Source: Eutypella sp. D-1 (lineage: Eukaryota; Ascomycota; Sordariomycetes; Xylariales; Diatrypaceae). Taken from it: DNA of 64,000 nt. Shown one piece after another: positions 36,513 through 48,553 of the stretch (position 1 is its first letter; each line of letters begins with the position of its first letter). The stretch covers positions 1 to 64,000 of the forward strand of contig JAJTTP010000017.1 in assembly GCA_023313575.1 (NCBI GenBank). Direction: 5' to 3'. Both the position numbers and the translations under genes were made by a program. A model generated the notes under the pieces. It was not told the origin of the DNA. It saw nothing but the letters and a program-made list of their open reading frames with translations, and searched no databases.

Positions 36513-38868
36513 ATGCAATTTCGTCCCGTTCTATCAGCCCTGTCCTGTGCGACTTCACGGGCCGTATCCCTCATCTCCGCCTCCGCCTCCGCCTCCATCT
36601 CCCCCCTGTCTCTCCGTCATTATTCAAAGTCACTACTAACCGGAGCCGTAAATACCCGTTCAACCGCCACCGCCACCACTACGACCAAATCACAACTTCC
36701 TAAAATCCGCTTCGCAAACACTGTCGGTAGGATGGAGAAGGTCGACACTACTGCTCGATTGTCCCAGCTGCGGAAGCTTATGGACGCCAAGAAAGTCGAT
36801 GTCTACAGTAGGTCAACCGCGCCACATGCCTCTCACATGCCTCTCACCCTTATCCTCTACCCCTTTTCCCACTCTTCTCCTTGCCTGTTACGTCCCGTAG
36901 CTCCTCTTTACTCCTCGTGCCCGAACCCCGACTGCTGGCTCTCTATCTAATATATAAGCTGCCACCAAGTCGTACCTTCTGAGGACAGCCATTCTTCTGA
37001 ATATATTGCCCCTTGTGATGCTCGCCGTGAATTTATATCCGGTTTCAGCGGCTCCGCTGGTTGTGCCGTCATAACCCTAGACAAAGCCGCCTTGGCTACG
37101 GATGGTCGTTACTTCAACCAGGCTTCCAAGCAACTTGATGAGAACTGGCTGCTGCTCAAGCAAGGAATCCAAGACGTTCCGACGTGGCAGGAGTGGACTG
37201 CTGAGCAGTCTGCTAGTGGAAAGGTCGTTGCCGTCGACCCAACTGTGTTGACGAGCAATGTTGCCAAGAAGTTGCTGGAGAAAATTAAGAAGAGCGGGGG
37301 CAGAGATCTGGTACCCGTGGCAGACAACTTGGTAGACCAGGTCTGGGCCAAAGAGAGACCACCGCGACCCAGTGAGCCTGTCATCGTGCTAGGACACCAA
37401 TTCTCTGGCAAAGATGTCAAGGCTAAACTAGCCGAACTACGAAAGGAACTCGAGAAGAACAAGTCAGTTGGCTTCGTGGTTTCAATGCTCGACGAGATTG
37501 CCTGGCTTTTCAATCTCAGGGGAAACGATATTCCTTACAATCCTGTTTTCTTTTCGTATGCTATCGTCACTGCGGAGGAGGCTACCTTGTATGTCAACTC
37601 CTCCCAGCTTGGGTCTGATTGTCAGTCATATCTCAGCGAAAACGGCGTCACCGTAAAGCCGTATAGCGCCATTTTCGACGATGCGGCCGCGCTCGGGCAG
37701 TCAGCCAAGAGCGCCAATACCGAAGAATCTGGGGAGCCCAAGAAGTTCATCATCTCGAACAAGGCATCCTGGGCCTTGAAACGGGCTTTGGGGGGTGATT
37801 CGATGGTTACAGAACTGAGAAGCCCCATTGGTGATGCGAAGGCCATCAAAAATGAGACTGAGTTGGAAGGCATGAGAGCCTGCCATATCAGGGATGGCGC
37901 TGCCCTGATAGAATACTTCGCCTGGCTGGAGGATCAGCTAATCCACAAGAAGGCTCGCATTGACGAGGTGGAGGGAGCCGACAAGCTCGAGTCGCTCCGA
38001 GCGAAGCAGAAAGACTACGTAGGCCTTTCCTTCGATACCATCTCGTCTACTGGAGCCAAGTAAGTCCAGCTCACTACCCCTCCTTGCCCTCGGCGGGACC
38101 TTACTCATTGCGACTTCTCTAGTGCCGCCGTTATTCATTACAAACCCCAACCGGGGGTTTGCTCCACGATCGATCCCAACGCTGTCTATCTGTGCGATTC
38201 GGGAGCACAGTATCTTGATGGCACTACGGATGTGACTCGAACCCTGCATTTCGGCACCCCAACTGAAGCCGAGATTGAGGCGTACACACTTGTACTGAAA
38301 GGGAACATGTCACTGGACATGGCGATCTTCCCCAAGGGTACTACTGGCTTCGCGCTGGACTGTCTGGCACGCCAGCACCTATGGGTAAGATAATTTGGAC
38401 TCAAAGGATGGTGGGGGTCATACTGACATTATTATGCACTAGCAACTCGGGCTCGATTACCGCCACGGCACCGGTCACGGCGTCGGCTCTTACCTGAATG
38501 TTCACGAGGGACCAATTGGTATTGGAACTAGGGTACAATTCTCGGAAGTAGCCATCTCGCCAGGAAATGTCATCTCAAACGAGCCTGGCTTCTATGTGGA
38601 CGGCTCCTTCGGCATACGCGTCGAAAACATTGTGATGGTTCGAGAGGCAAAGACGAAATACTCGTTCGGGGACAAGCCATACCTTGGCTTCGAGCACGTC
38701 ACCATGGTGCCGTACTGCCGGAAGCTTATCGACACGAGCCTATTAACGGACGCCGAGAAGAAATGGCTCAACGACTACAACGCAGATATCTGGGCGAAGA
38801 CAAAGAGCTACTTCGAGGGCGACGAGCTTACGCTGGCGTGGTTGAAGAGGGAGACGGAGCCCCTTTGA
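36513..38868 (+). CDS. ampp: Xaa-Pro aminopeptidase P (M24B metallopeptidase)
   Basis: Four exons: 36513-36807, 36970-38059, 38123-38384, 38443-38868; 2073 nt, 690 aa. The first roughly 73 residues are Ser/Thr/Arg-rich like a mitochondrial presequence; an internal Met ([18 protein letters not shown]) at 36732 coincides with the start of cytosolic family members. The creatinase-like N domain contains [20 protein letters not shown]. The pita-bread catalytic domain shows [17 protein letters not shown] (two Asp ligands), [16 protein letters not shown] (His) and NEPGFY / RVENI (two Glu ligands). It removes the first residue from peptides with Pro in position two, using two metal ions. Confidence 0.95.
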
Positions 38869-38971
38869 TCATTGGTGTAGAGGGATGGTACCACGATAGA
38901 ATTTTCCTAGACTTCGCAGCCCACCCGAGTACATGGAGTTCACCACAAATATGATAGAAGCATGTCTATTA
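38869..38971. other. Very short convergent intergenic gap
   Basis: Only 103 bp between the aminopeptidase and FUN14 stop codons, so their 3' UTRs almost certainly overlap on opposite strands. Confidence 0.6.
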
Positions 38972-39574
38972 TCAAAACTGCATGAAAGCCGACATGGCAA
39001 AGAAAAAGCCGAAAGATAGCTTAAACGCCGGGTTCCTTTGTAAAGCGGCCAATACACGCGAATTCCCTAGTCGTTGCTTGACTCTCAACTGGTCCACGAT
39101 GTCAATGCCACACCTCGCAGCGACCTGACGAGATTAGTCTTACACTGGAACTCGGCATGGGGTGTAGAGAAGTGTAGATGAGTCCACGTGCTTACCTGTA
39201 CTACTACGACGACGATGCCCAGCAGGAGTACCAACGTACGTGAAAAGGTACTGACCAACAGACCGCTTAGAAAGCCTGAAGAGATAGGGTCAATAGCTTG
39301 AACAGAAAGATTTTAGATCTGGACTCGACGAACCACTGATGCTACCGCCAGATAGCTGCCTGACGACATCCGGATCCAAGGTCTCCCGTCTAGAGACGGC
39401 GGACTCTCCTGATCGCGGGACCACGTGAGAATCCATACGTGCCGTGGGCTGCTGCTTTACGATCATGACAGAGCTGAGCGACAGCCCCATGCCGGCACCG
39501 ACGAGGGCGTGCGGAAACGCACGTCGGCGCATGGCGAGGGACCTCGCCAGTGACGTGGCGCGCGTGGTGAACAT
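38972..39574 (-). CDS. FUN14 family mitochondrial membrane protein
   Basis: Three exons: 39574-39334, 39275-39196, 39124-38972; 474 nt, 157 aa. A mitochondrial-type N-terminus (MFTTRATSLARSLAMRRRAF) is followed by a first hydrophobic segment (about 22-42). Exon 2 encodes GFLSGLLVSTFSRTL plus a Val-rich membrane helix. Exon 3 starts VAARCGIDIVD and ends in a hydrophobic LSFGFFFAMSAFMQF. This order matches the FUN14 domain, whose animal member FUNDC1 is an outer-membrane mitophagy receptor; the fungal role is not established here. No LIR-type motif was identified. Start at 39574 is the first ATG in an otherwise open frame. Confidence 0.85.
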
Positions 39575-40539
39575 GTCCGGGATGGCTGTCGTTTCGTATT
39601 TCTGCTGGCCCTCGATATGGTTTCGTGAATGGATGACCGCAGGACTGCAAGGTAGGTGTGGTGAGCCTTCTCCCAATAGCTGACTATTCACCTAGGAGCT
39701 AATAGACATTATAGACTGGGCTGACTGAACACTCCGGAGTACTTAGGTAGTTGTGAGACGGTGAATTGATGATGACGTCAGATTGTTATACACATCGGCC
39801 TAGGTAGGTAGAGTGGTAGAACTCTAGATATGCATTTATGCAGGTATTGAAACTTGCTTACTACTAGGCACCTAAGTTTTTAGCGTCTTCGGGAGCGCTA
39901 GGCAAGCTTATGTACAACTTAGGTGGAAGGTAGGCAGGCATCCGTCCGTCAACCATTTGACCACGTGTGATTGTGGCAGAACTTCCGACCGTTAGGGCTA
40001 CCTTATACACCCATCTACCTAGGTACCAGGTAACCTACTAGGTACCTCATAGGGAGGGCATAGACGGTACGGAGGTACTTAAGTCTTATAGGAGCATAGA
40101 GGCAGTTCTCTGGCAATTTCGTCCTTGAAAATATTCTCTGAAAAACATTACTGGATGAATAAACTACGTGGACAAGTAGGGTTGCAGGTTCAGCTCTAAG
40201 CACGACAATGCTAGGATTGTTCACATGCTGTTTTGTTCATACCTCCCTCAGCTTCTTCATTTTTCTTTGGTATAGATGCTCTCAACAGAGCTCGACTTTT
40301 AAAAGATAGAGCGCCAAGTGCAACGGGTATCAAGCAGGAAAATGCTGCGAAATCAGTATAGGGATACAAGGAGTTGCCGCAATAAGATGGGCACCTCAGA
40401 AACGCCCCCAAAGATAGCTCGAAGACACCGAACGCCTGTCTCACCACCCCTCCATCTTGTGAACCATCAAAAACATATAACCTCCTACGCCCCGAGCGCC
40501 CGCTTTCCATCCCATGCTCTACCGAGGATTCGACTCTGT
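39575..40539. other. Intergenic region between FUN14 and CENP-A
   Basis: Holds the FUN14 promoter and the CENP-A 3' UTR. ACCTAGGT motifs at about 39800-39808 and 40016-40046. A 115-codon minus-strand frame at 40211-40558 has no recognisable domain and overlaps the CENP-A stop; I treat it as chance. Confidence 0.5.
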
Positions 40540-41109
40540 TTAACCGATACCACCCCATACGCCGCGGATCCGTCTCGCCAATTGTATATCCTTCTGCATG
40601 ATCGTTACCCGCTTAGCATGGAGTGCGCAAAGGTTCGTGTCTTCGAATAAGTGAACCAGGAAGGCCTCGGCAGCTTCCTGGAGCGCCAGTATAGCTTGCG
40701 ACTGCCAGCGAAAACTTTCGTCTGCTGGGCGCATCGTCATCGCTATCTCACGCACCTGAACTTCTTGTTAGTCTTTATACCTGCCATGAGATGCTGTAGA
40801 GCCACGAGTATAGCACAATCAACATACCACACGTGCAAATGGTAATTTTCTGAGCAGCAAGTCGGTACTTCTTTGAAGTCTGCGAATTTCTCGCAGAGCC
40901 ACAGTACCCGGTCGGTAACGTCTCGGCCGGCCAACAGGAATTGGGTCGCCAGCTGTGATGGAGGTTAGTCAAGTTCAGTTCATAAAAGTCGACTCTATGA
41001 GGTCGCATAACGAGCGCAATGGCTTACGTCGAACTCCTCCTCGCCCACCGCCTCCTCGGCCGCGGCCTCCTCGACCACCGCCTCTCCCCCTTCCGGCACC
41101 CCTATGCAT
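40540..41109 (-). CDS. Centromeric histone H3 variant (CENP-A/CenH3) with RGG-rich tail
   Basis: Three exons: 41109-41028, 40952-40828, 40755-40540; 423 nt, 140 aa. The histone fold shows [17 protein letters not shown] (alphaN), [17 protein letters not shown] (alpha1) and [20 protein letters not shown] (alpha2). CENP-A hallmarks are a loop 1 longer than in canonical H3 ([12 protein letters not shown] with Trp) and the C-terminus [11 protein letters not shown], as in other fungal CenH3 proteins. It replaces H3 in centromeric nucleosomes and specifies the kinetochore site. The tail is unusual: the first 27 residues are almost only Gly and Arg in RGG/GRG units. Start at 41109 is the only ATG in the frame; an unseen upstream exon remains possible. 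Confidence 0.93.
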
Positions 41110-42439
41110 TGAAGCGGATTGTGGACAGAGGGAAGATAGTTCCCAGTACGATGATGTGGCCGAATAGTAGTAGAAATGTAATTCGATGCGCAATTACAAT
41201 GGCGAATAGAAAGAGTGGCTGTGAACCGAGCAGTGGGTGGTTATTTGGGGGGTGACAACGATGACTGGCGATAGTAGGATGGTAGCGTAGTAGTAGTAAT
41301 AGTATATATTAATAGTAGTAGTAGCGTAGGTCGCCGTAATCCAAATGGGTTTGGTAGGAAGGATCGTGATAATGAGGAAGTTGCACCCATATATTCGTTG
41401 TAAACGAGTGTGTTTTTGGGGATGTTAGATTGTGTAGAAGGATGTAAGTGAGTGTGTGAGTATCAGACGAAGACGGAATAAAATGCGCGATCAAAGGAGA
41501 ATTCTTTGAATACAATGCGCCCCTTGCTTCAAATTCGGGTGGCTGGTAGGTATTCAAAATTATTCAATCCGGTACTTATACGGAATATTAGTTAGATAAG
41601 GTACATTAAAATCAGGGGCAATATAGTACACACTAATAGTTAAACTAATCCGTGCTTTTCAATTAAAGTTTGACGCGTCTAGAAGAGGGAGATACGCGAT
41701 TAAGTTCGCGTTCGCCCAGCCACTTCAATTAAGAACTCGGGATCCTTGCGCAGCCAAGCTCAGGTGCGGCGGACCCGCCTGCGCTAAAATAGCGTGTTAC
41801 TTGCTTGTACTTCCCGTGGTCGTGCAGCTTAGGTATGCATCAGCCCCGGGCCATCTTTTGCGCAAACGCACAAGCCACAATCGCCACATACCCTATTCTG
41901 AATCATATATGCATGCACGGAGAGGGGTGTACATAACTAGCCAGATAGCTGGGGATTTCCCTTGTTTCTTTGTTAGCGGGGGATATGTGGCTGAGTTTAA
42001 CTTGTAACGCTGGAGTTCTCTCTGATAAGGCCAGATTACACAGGCAGGACCTATAGGCAGCCCTGGAGGGCTCTACTCTTTACTCCGTACCTGCGAACAT
42101 ACCAGATATCTATGGATCCATCAGTTAAGACAAGTGGGAAGTCCTAAGTAAGCCTGTCTTAATTAACCTAAGTACTAACATCATCAATCCATCCCATCCT
42201 TACTACCTACTACTCCGCCGTACAATCATATCTTGAAAACCTGAGTGAACTTTCCGTTCTAGTCACCTGAGGCACCTATGATAAATCTGTTTCAATCAGT
42301 ACCCGGACATCTTTCAATTTTCTGATAGCGAGCATCCTGTACTACTACTTGCTTAGAATATTATATACCTTTCCCATCACACGCCGCCGCCCGCCGCTGT
42401 CGTTCTCCCCACCAATCGAGGAAACATCGACATAATACG
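41110..42439. other. Divergent intergenic region
   Basis: About 1.3 kb between the CENP-A start (minus) and the Derlin start (plus). TAG/TAGTAG-rich near 41280-41330. No gene recognised. Confidence 0.6.
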
Positions 42440-43310
42440 ATGGAGCAAATGATGGGCGCCGGAGGTGGCGGAGCTGCCGGTGATGGTGGCCGTTTCCCCC
42501 TCGAGGCCTGGTTCTGGGAAATGCCCATATGCACACGATGGTGGACGACCGCGACAGTATTGACGAGTGCTCTGGTTCAATGCCAGATGGTGACCCCGTT
42601 CCAGCTTTTCTATAGCGTCCGCACCGTCTTTCAAAAGGGAGAAGTAAGCACCTTGTCCCCCTTCCTGTTCCTCCTTTTCTCTCTATTTTGTCGGCTGGAC
42701 GCTGGATGGTATTGGATTAATACTAACCTATGGTTCATTATCACAGTACTGGCGTCTATTGACCACCTTCCTCTACTTCGGACCATTCTCTCTCGACCTG
42801 CTCTTCCACGTATACTTCCTCCAGCGCTATGCCCGCCTTCTCGAAGAGTCGTCTGGCCGCTCACCCGCTCACTTCTCCTGGCTACTCGTCTACGCCATGG
42901 CCTTCTTAATCCTCATCTCGCCACTCGTCTCCATGCCTTTTCTCGGCCACCCGCTGTCTTCCACGCTGGTCTATATCTGGTCGCGCCGCAACCCCGACAC
43001 ACGGCTGAGCTTCCTCGGCCTGTTCGTCTTCACCGCGCCGTACCTCCCCTGGGTCCTCATGGGATTCAGCCTACTTATGCACGGGACCGTTCCCAAAGAT
43101 GAGATCATGGGTGTGGTTATTGGCCACATATGGTACTTCTTTACGGATGTCTTCCCTCCTATGCACAACGGTGCTCGACCACTGGACCCGCCCATGTGGT
43201 GGCGCCGAATCTTCGAGGGAAGGCAGAGGGGTGAAACAGCCAACGCAGTCAACAACGAATTTGCCGTTGCTGGGGGCCCCGACTTGGCGCCGGCTGCCGA
43301 TGTCCGGTGA
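42440..43310 (+). CDS. Derlin (Der1-like ERAD protein)
   Basis: Two exons: 42440-42643 and 42747-43310; 768 nt, 255 aa. The conserved Derlin start is present (FWEMPICTRWW..., then TPFQLFYSVRTVFQKGEYWR across the splice, TTFLYFGPFSLDLLFHVYF), with several hydrophobic helices and a WR-type motif after GEY. Derlins are rhomboid-fold pseudoproteases in the ER membrane that help move misfolded proteins to the cytosol for degradation. A Gly-rich patch precedes the domain (residues about 6-16). The C-terminal 40 residues are hydrophilic and cytosolic by family topology. Confidence 0.93.
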
Positions 43311-44594
43311 TGGGACTATGGGAGGACCGGTCAGGAATCGGGAGCTACAGACTCGACGTGGCAGCGGGTGAGATGACAGTTATGATTCGGATCTTCTTTT
43401 CATTCCATGGCGTTAAAGGAATCCTCCCCGTAGGATTCAGGTTATCACAAGCATTAAGTGTATCAGGTGGCGGCGACGGCGTTCTTTAGGAGTTGGGCTT
43501 TTTTTCGAATGTGACGGGAACTGTCCCTACTTAGGCTTCTTGCCTTGACCTAGCTAGGTACTTAGGTAGGTAGGGAGGCTACCTTACTAGAATACAGATG
43601 GTGTGTTGGCACTTATACCGGACTACACCAATTGTTTCACGAGCAGGAATTAGTCTCCTGCGCCCCGGGTGCAGTAACACTCAGTACAAATACCATTATT
43701 TGCGTACCTTCTAGGTGACCACGATGGCTGCAGTGGAAGCTACAACACCTATTGTCTACTACTTGACTACTTATCTAGGTAGAGAACGAAGAGATATCTG
43801 ACATGTACGCCTCGTGGTTTAGAACCTATTTGGGCCAAATCCTACCCCCCTTCTCATCCTTACTTAGGCATAAGGCGCAAAAGCTAGCCCAGAGGCAAGT
43901 CTCTCCAGTCGGCGTCAAAGAAAAGACTCGCCTCTGCCTACTCTCTGGAGTATGTAGGGCTGCAAATTGGCAGACACAAAACTGACTGCCGACGTCACAT
44001 TGCCAACTTTTTAGACCCATAATTCTTTCGTAAGTACATGGGTACCCACATCGACGCCGACCGATTGGGTACCTAGGTACCTACCTATTAGTACTCTAGG
44101 TACCTAGGCGGGGCAGAAGGGGGGAGGGGGGCAAAAAGGGACTGGAGGGGGAGGGGCCGTTTTTGCTTGTCGTTCTATAACTAATTCTGTCCCGATGTAC
44201 TTAAAAATAATTGCTTCGTTCTGAATGGCTGTTTGGCCGATCAAATGTTGGCGTCAGCAACACTCAAATTGACGAATCTGCACCATTAAACACTGAGGTC
44301 CAGGCTATAAACCACCGGCCAGCCTACCTACTAGAGTAGCGTCCGGGTAGGTTGCATTACAGATTTGCGATATACATACTAGGTATATAAAATTGAAACT
44401 CATCGTCTTCGGATTGCTCCCAGTTCACTAAAGCAATAACCTAATAAATAACCATAACCTTACCTGACCCTTCTTTATTGCAGAGTCGTAAAATCTGCGC
44501 TGGTCGATAACACCCGCACGACTCCTTAAATCACATCAAGAAATAATTTCTGCTTTTTCTCCTTTTTAGTCAAATAAAATCGCGCTACAACAAA
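43311..44594. other. Intergenic region before the ARD gene
   Basis: Contains ACCTAGGT-type motifs at about 43551-43575 and 44069-44108, a G-rich run at about 44110-44156, and a TATA-like TATATAAAAT at about 44384-44393, roughly 200 bp upstream of the ARD start. No coding region recognised. Confidence 0.5.
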
Positions 44595-45329
44595 ATGAGG
44601 GCCTATTGGTATGATAATGCCCCAGTAAGTAAAGTTTGCCAATCACCACTGCCTTCTTCCTGTCGCCCCGGTATTCTAGCGCCTTCGAGATGCTCATCAT
44701 TCATCAGGGCGACCAACGCCTGCCCCACGACTCAGGCAAGGATCTAGACATCTCGGAACTGGGAAAGCTTGGTGTGCTCTACTACAGATTCAACGACGTG
44801 GACGGCGTCAACAAGCTTGCTCAGCAACGGGGCTACAAGAACCGCGATGAAATCACCGTCTCGCCCGAGAAGATGGGCGACATCTACGAGGAGAAGGTGA
44901 AGTCCTTCTTCCACGAGCACTTGCACGAGGACGAGGAGATCCGGTATATTCGCGACGGCCAAGGCTACTTCGATGTGCGGAGCAAGGACGACCAGTGGGT
45001 GAGGGTTGCCCTTGAGAAGGTAAGGTTACTCTGCGACTGAGCACCCCTTGCAGCTGAGGCGGCGCGTGGCTTATCTTGCTCAATGCTAGGACGACCTTCT
45101 CATTTTACCGGCTGGAATCTACCATCGGTTCACGACGGATGAGAAAAATGTAAGTGCATAGCCTCAGGTTCTCCTTTGACCGGATCGTAGGCTCACCTGG
45201 GGAACGCACTAGTACATTCAAGCAATGCGCCTTTTCAAGGACGAACCCAAGTGGACGCCCTTGAACCGGAGTGGTGATCTAGACTCCAATGAATATCGCA
45301 AGGCATACATCTCCGAGTTTCTTCAATGA
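44595..45329 (+). CDS. adi1: Acireductone dioxygenase (methionine salvage)
   Basis: Four exons: 44595-44624 (30 nt), 44708-45019, 45090-45149 (60 nt), 45213-45329; 519 nt, 172 aa. It is a small cupin: MRAYWYDN start, metal ligands in [12 protein letters not shown] (His 81, His 83, Glu 87) and YHRFT (His 126). It converts the acireductone intermediate with O2 to the keto acid precursor of methionine plus formate in the Fe form; the Ni form gives other products in known homologues. All junctions are phase 0. It ends ISEFLQ, without extra domains. Confidence 0.94.
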
Positions 45330-46105
45330 ACAGCCGGCGCACGCAGCTTAACACCAGCTGCGCGTCTATATGCCAAGACCTAAACAGGCTTCTCGAGGCT
45401 TCTTCAGAGTGACACTCGCTCTTCCGGAGGGTATACATATGGCGCAGGGTGATCATTTCGCTCCCTATGTTACGATATATTACGATTTAATAGGATTCGG
45501 TCTTTATTATCATCTACAATCCCAGTAGTCGAGCTTCTTGTAATAATAATTTGGCGCAATGCACTTCGCCTGCCAGCATAGTTATCACTACCCTTTCCTA
45601 AGCCTATTCCTTCGTATGAATGACCCGGCTTCGGGATTATACTGAGATCTGAAAACATATTTCATAGCTCTCTAAGACCATGTGCTTGTATATCAATGTC
45701 TATTATTCTCGTAAAGACAAGGGCTTATACGGTATTTAAATGCATACACCCACTCCTCCGATTCTGTAGTCTTCAGAGCTAAGGGGGAGGGGGGGGTTAT
45801 GGCCATGCCAATAAAAATACCTCGGGGAGGATCTTGTTGGGCCAACGGTAATTGCATTTTACAATTACCGATATGAACCTAAGCAGACATATGTAACTAG
45901 TAAGAAAGATGAACATGGAGTTAGTGGAAACCTAGTATATGAGAACAAGCGCAACACTGATTCATCTGTTTTACTACAACACCTATAGCCTCTCCTCAGT
46001 CTCTTAAAAGGTGTCGTTGAAAATGCTTGCGCAATCAACTGCGAGAAAACTTGGAATGTAGATTGATCAACAGGTCGTTAGACCTACATTATCTCACTAC
46101 AGACC
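45330..46105. other. Intergenic region
   Basis: Between the ARD stop and the SDR start on the same strand. No gene seen; a G-run lies near 45785-45797. Confidence 0.5.
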
Positions 46106-47241
46106 ATGGACACGGAAGCCGTGGATTCTTCACCGGGAGGTTCCAACTCTCAAAAGTCGAGGCTGCTCCTACCTGCGAGCTGTGGCCCTCCAGAGCCCAC
46201 CGCGCCTAGGAAACAGCTTGTATGGGTTGTGAGTTTCTTCCCGCGATGCAAAATGTATCTTGGAGGTTGAGCGATTTCCTGCTAGATTACGGCGTGTTGA
46301 CCTGTGAGATATAGGTCTTCGGAGGGACAGGCCACATCGGCCGATCGGTCGTTAAGTGCGCCCTGAGTCACGGCGACCTGGTTACATCCGTGGGCCGCAC
46401 CTTTGAAAGCAGTCCCGCGTCAATGGCGAACATCCACGAGAAGTGCCTTGGGATGCTTTGCGACGTGCGCGCACGGGAGAGCGTCACGCGCGTCATAGAA
46501 AAGACGCTCGAGCGATTCGGCCGCATCGATATCGTGGCCAACTGTTCCGGGTACGGCGTCATCGGCGCGTGCGAGGACCAGGACGAGCACGAGATCCGCA
46601 ATCAGTTCGAGATCAATTTCATGGGTACCGTCCACATCATCCAAGCCAGCTTGCCCTATTTCCGCCAGCAAAATGGGGGTCGATACTTGATCTTCAGCTC
46701 TACCAGTGGCGCATTGGGGGTCCCAGGCTTGGGCCCATACTGTGCTACCAAGTATGCTGTCGAGGGCCTTATCGAGGCCATGCTCTACGAGATTGACGCG
46801 TTCAACGTGAAGGCCACGTTGGTAGAGCCGGGTCTCGTGAGGAGGGACGAGCCGGACTCGCAGAACAACCCGCTTCCCACGTGGGGCCATTTCCTGATCA
46901 AGCCGGCGAGTGAAGCTTATTCCCATGCAACGTCGCCGGCACTCCATGCGAAGCGGATGGTCCAATGGCTCGGGGATAGACAGCCTACGAGCGCGGTCAA
47001 ATGCGCGGAACTGGTGTGGCAGCTGGGCCACTGCTCGTTCCCGCCGCTGCGGTTGGTTCTGGGTAGCTATGCGATCGAGAGTATCCGAGACCGCCTCAGG
47101 TCTGTGACGGAAGAACTGGAAGACTGGAAGCACCTGAATTATCCCGCCGCACCAGAAGAAGCTCCTCCTGGCGATAGGCAGGAGAAAGCGGAGGACGAAG
47201 GAGGAGATCTAAGCATAGAAGTACAGACACAGGCTACTTGA
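46106..47241 (+). CDS. Short-chain dehydrogenase/reductase
   Basis: Two exons: 46106-46228 and 46315-47241; 1050 nt, 349 aa. The glycine-rich cofactor motif GGTGHIG (about 44-50) lies just after the splice junction (LVW-V-VFGGTGHIG). NCSGYG (for the usual NAGxG) follows, then Ser in FSSTSGALG (about 170) and YCATK (Tyr 183, Lys 187). It is an oxidoreductase using NAD(P)H on an unknown substrate. The first 38 residues are hydrophilic and not part of the fold; the C-terminal 35 are acidic. Start at 46106 is inferred from the frame joined by the GTGAGT donor. The closest type is the 'classical' SDR group. Confidence 0.88.
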
Positions 47242-48553
47242 TAACGTTATGATTTTTACCTTTTGCCATTCTGCAGGCACGGATGCCATGGAGTTTGGAC
47301 GATTCAAGTCTACCTTTTTTTCTACAATGGTTTTCGAGGACAAGCTCGGTTTTCCATAGATAGGGTACAATCAACAGTTGTATTCCTGGTGTAATATATA
47401 GTCCGTCATCATCTTGTCTCTCTTCTATGATCCTGGCTACACACACCTTGGATAGGTCATACATGTCGACATGAGTACTTCATTGCCCCGATATCTAGGT
47501 AGAGTGCATAACTGGGGGCAAAGCGTTCACCAGATACGAAGGTCTATGCAACTACGGAAATTAAAATGGGACCCTTTCCTCCAATAGGGATGGGCGGAAT
47601 CTCCTGAATAAAATCGGGGTCTCACATTAAGCTAGCGGATTCATAGGGAGGTACTTTCCTCACAGCGAGTTTCGGAGTTAACAGGTCTAGGTGTAGTGCA
47701 TTGATGTTGAGGGTCAAGAGGGTTACCATGGCCGGTACTTGCTTGGGTAGGCTGCTAAGTACCGTATCTAGAAGTCTAGAGCGAAGTTACCTAAACCTTG
47801 GAACTTCCTTGGTAATGGAAACTCTCTCCCTTCCAAGGTTTTCTTTCTCGATAACCTCCCTATCCCTATGGAGTTTGTATCTTGCAGGTGTACTTAAGAA
47901 CATTGAAGTTGTTTCCATGAATTGCTCCTTTCTTGCTTATCCCCCCGGGCAGCCACCAAACATTGTGTAGACTTACCTGACGCGTAATCCTTTTAACCAT
48001 TACATGGAGAATAATTCTCCTATCTGCCCATGAAAAAGACTTTCAACTCCGGGCTGGTCCTCTTACCTTAACTACTGCCAAGGTACATGTAGTTGATGTA
48101 GGTACCAGCCAACTAGAAGAGGTAGCTACTACCTAGCCTAAGATAGCCCTAAAGCAGTGGCCCTAAAGATCTCTACTGCTACAGTAGGTAGGTGCCTGGG
48201 TGCCAGGGCTGGCTATTCTAAGTAATGTAATCCACATAAGTAATTCTAATTCGGTCTGCTTGAATCAGTTTAATCTACCAAGTACCTAAGTAAGTGCATT
48301 AGGTACGAATCTACGAATCTCTCTCTCTCTCAAAGTCCACTTCGTATAGGCCAATAGCCAACCCGCAACAACCAAACTTCAGCTCTTCAACTCTTCTTGA
48401 CCCCCTTGATCCCCTTCTTGATCCCTTTTCTCGATTCTCTTTTCCACGCTGTCGTCGGGTACCGCAAAACCGCCCAGCTCATAATCTTGCTTGTTACGTA
48501 TACGTATTTATTTTTATTATTTATTTTGTCTTCCAATCAACTACGATACGACC
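47242..48553. other. Intergenic region
   Basis: Between the SDR stop and the GDP-mannose transporter start. TAGGTA motifs at about 48070-48120 and 48185-48200, and CT-rich sequence at about 48313-48330 and 48395-48440 just upstream of the transporter, as often in fungal promoters. No gene recognised. Confidence 0.5.

Noticed and set aside
40211..40558. 115-codon minus-strand frame after CENP-A
   Set aside because: Overlaps the CENP-A stop codon, lacks recognisable domains and lies where the 3' UTR is expected.
46420..47133. Long minus-strand open frame (237 codons)
   Set aside because: Lies fully opposite the SDR gene, whose cofactor and YxxxK motifs are clear; the antisense frame has no domain.
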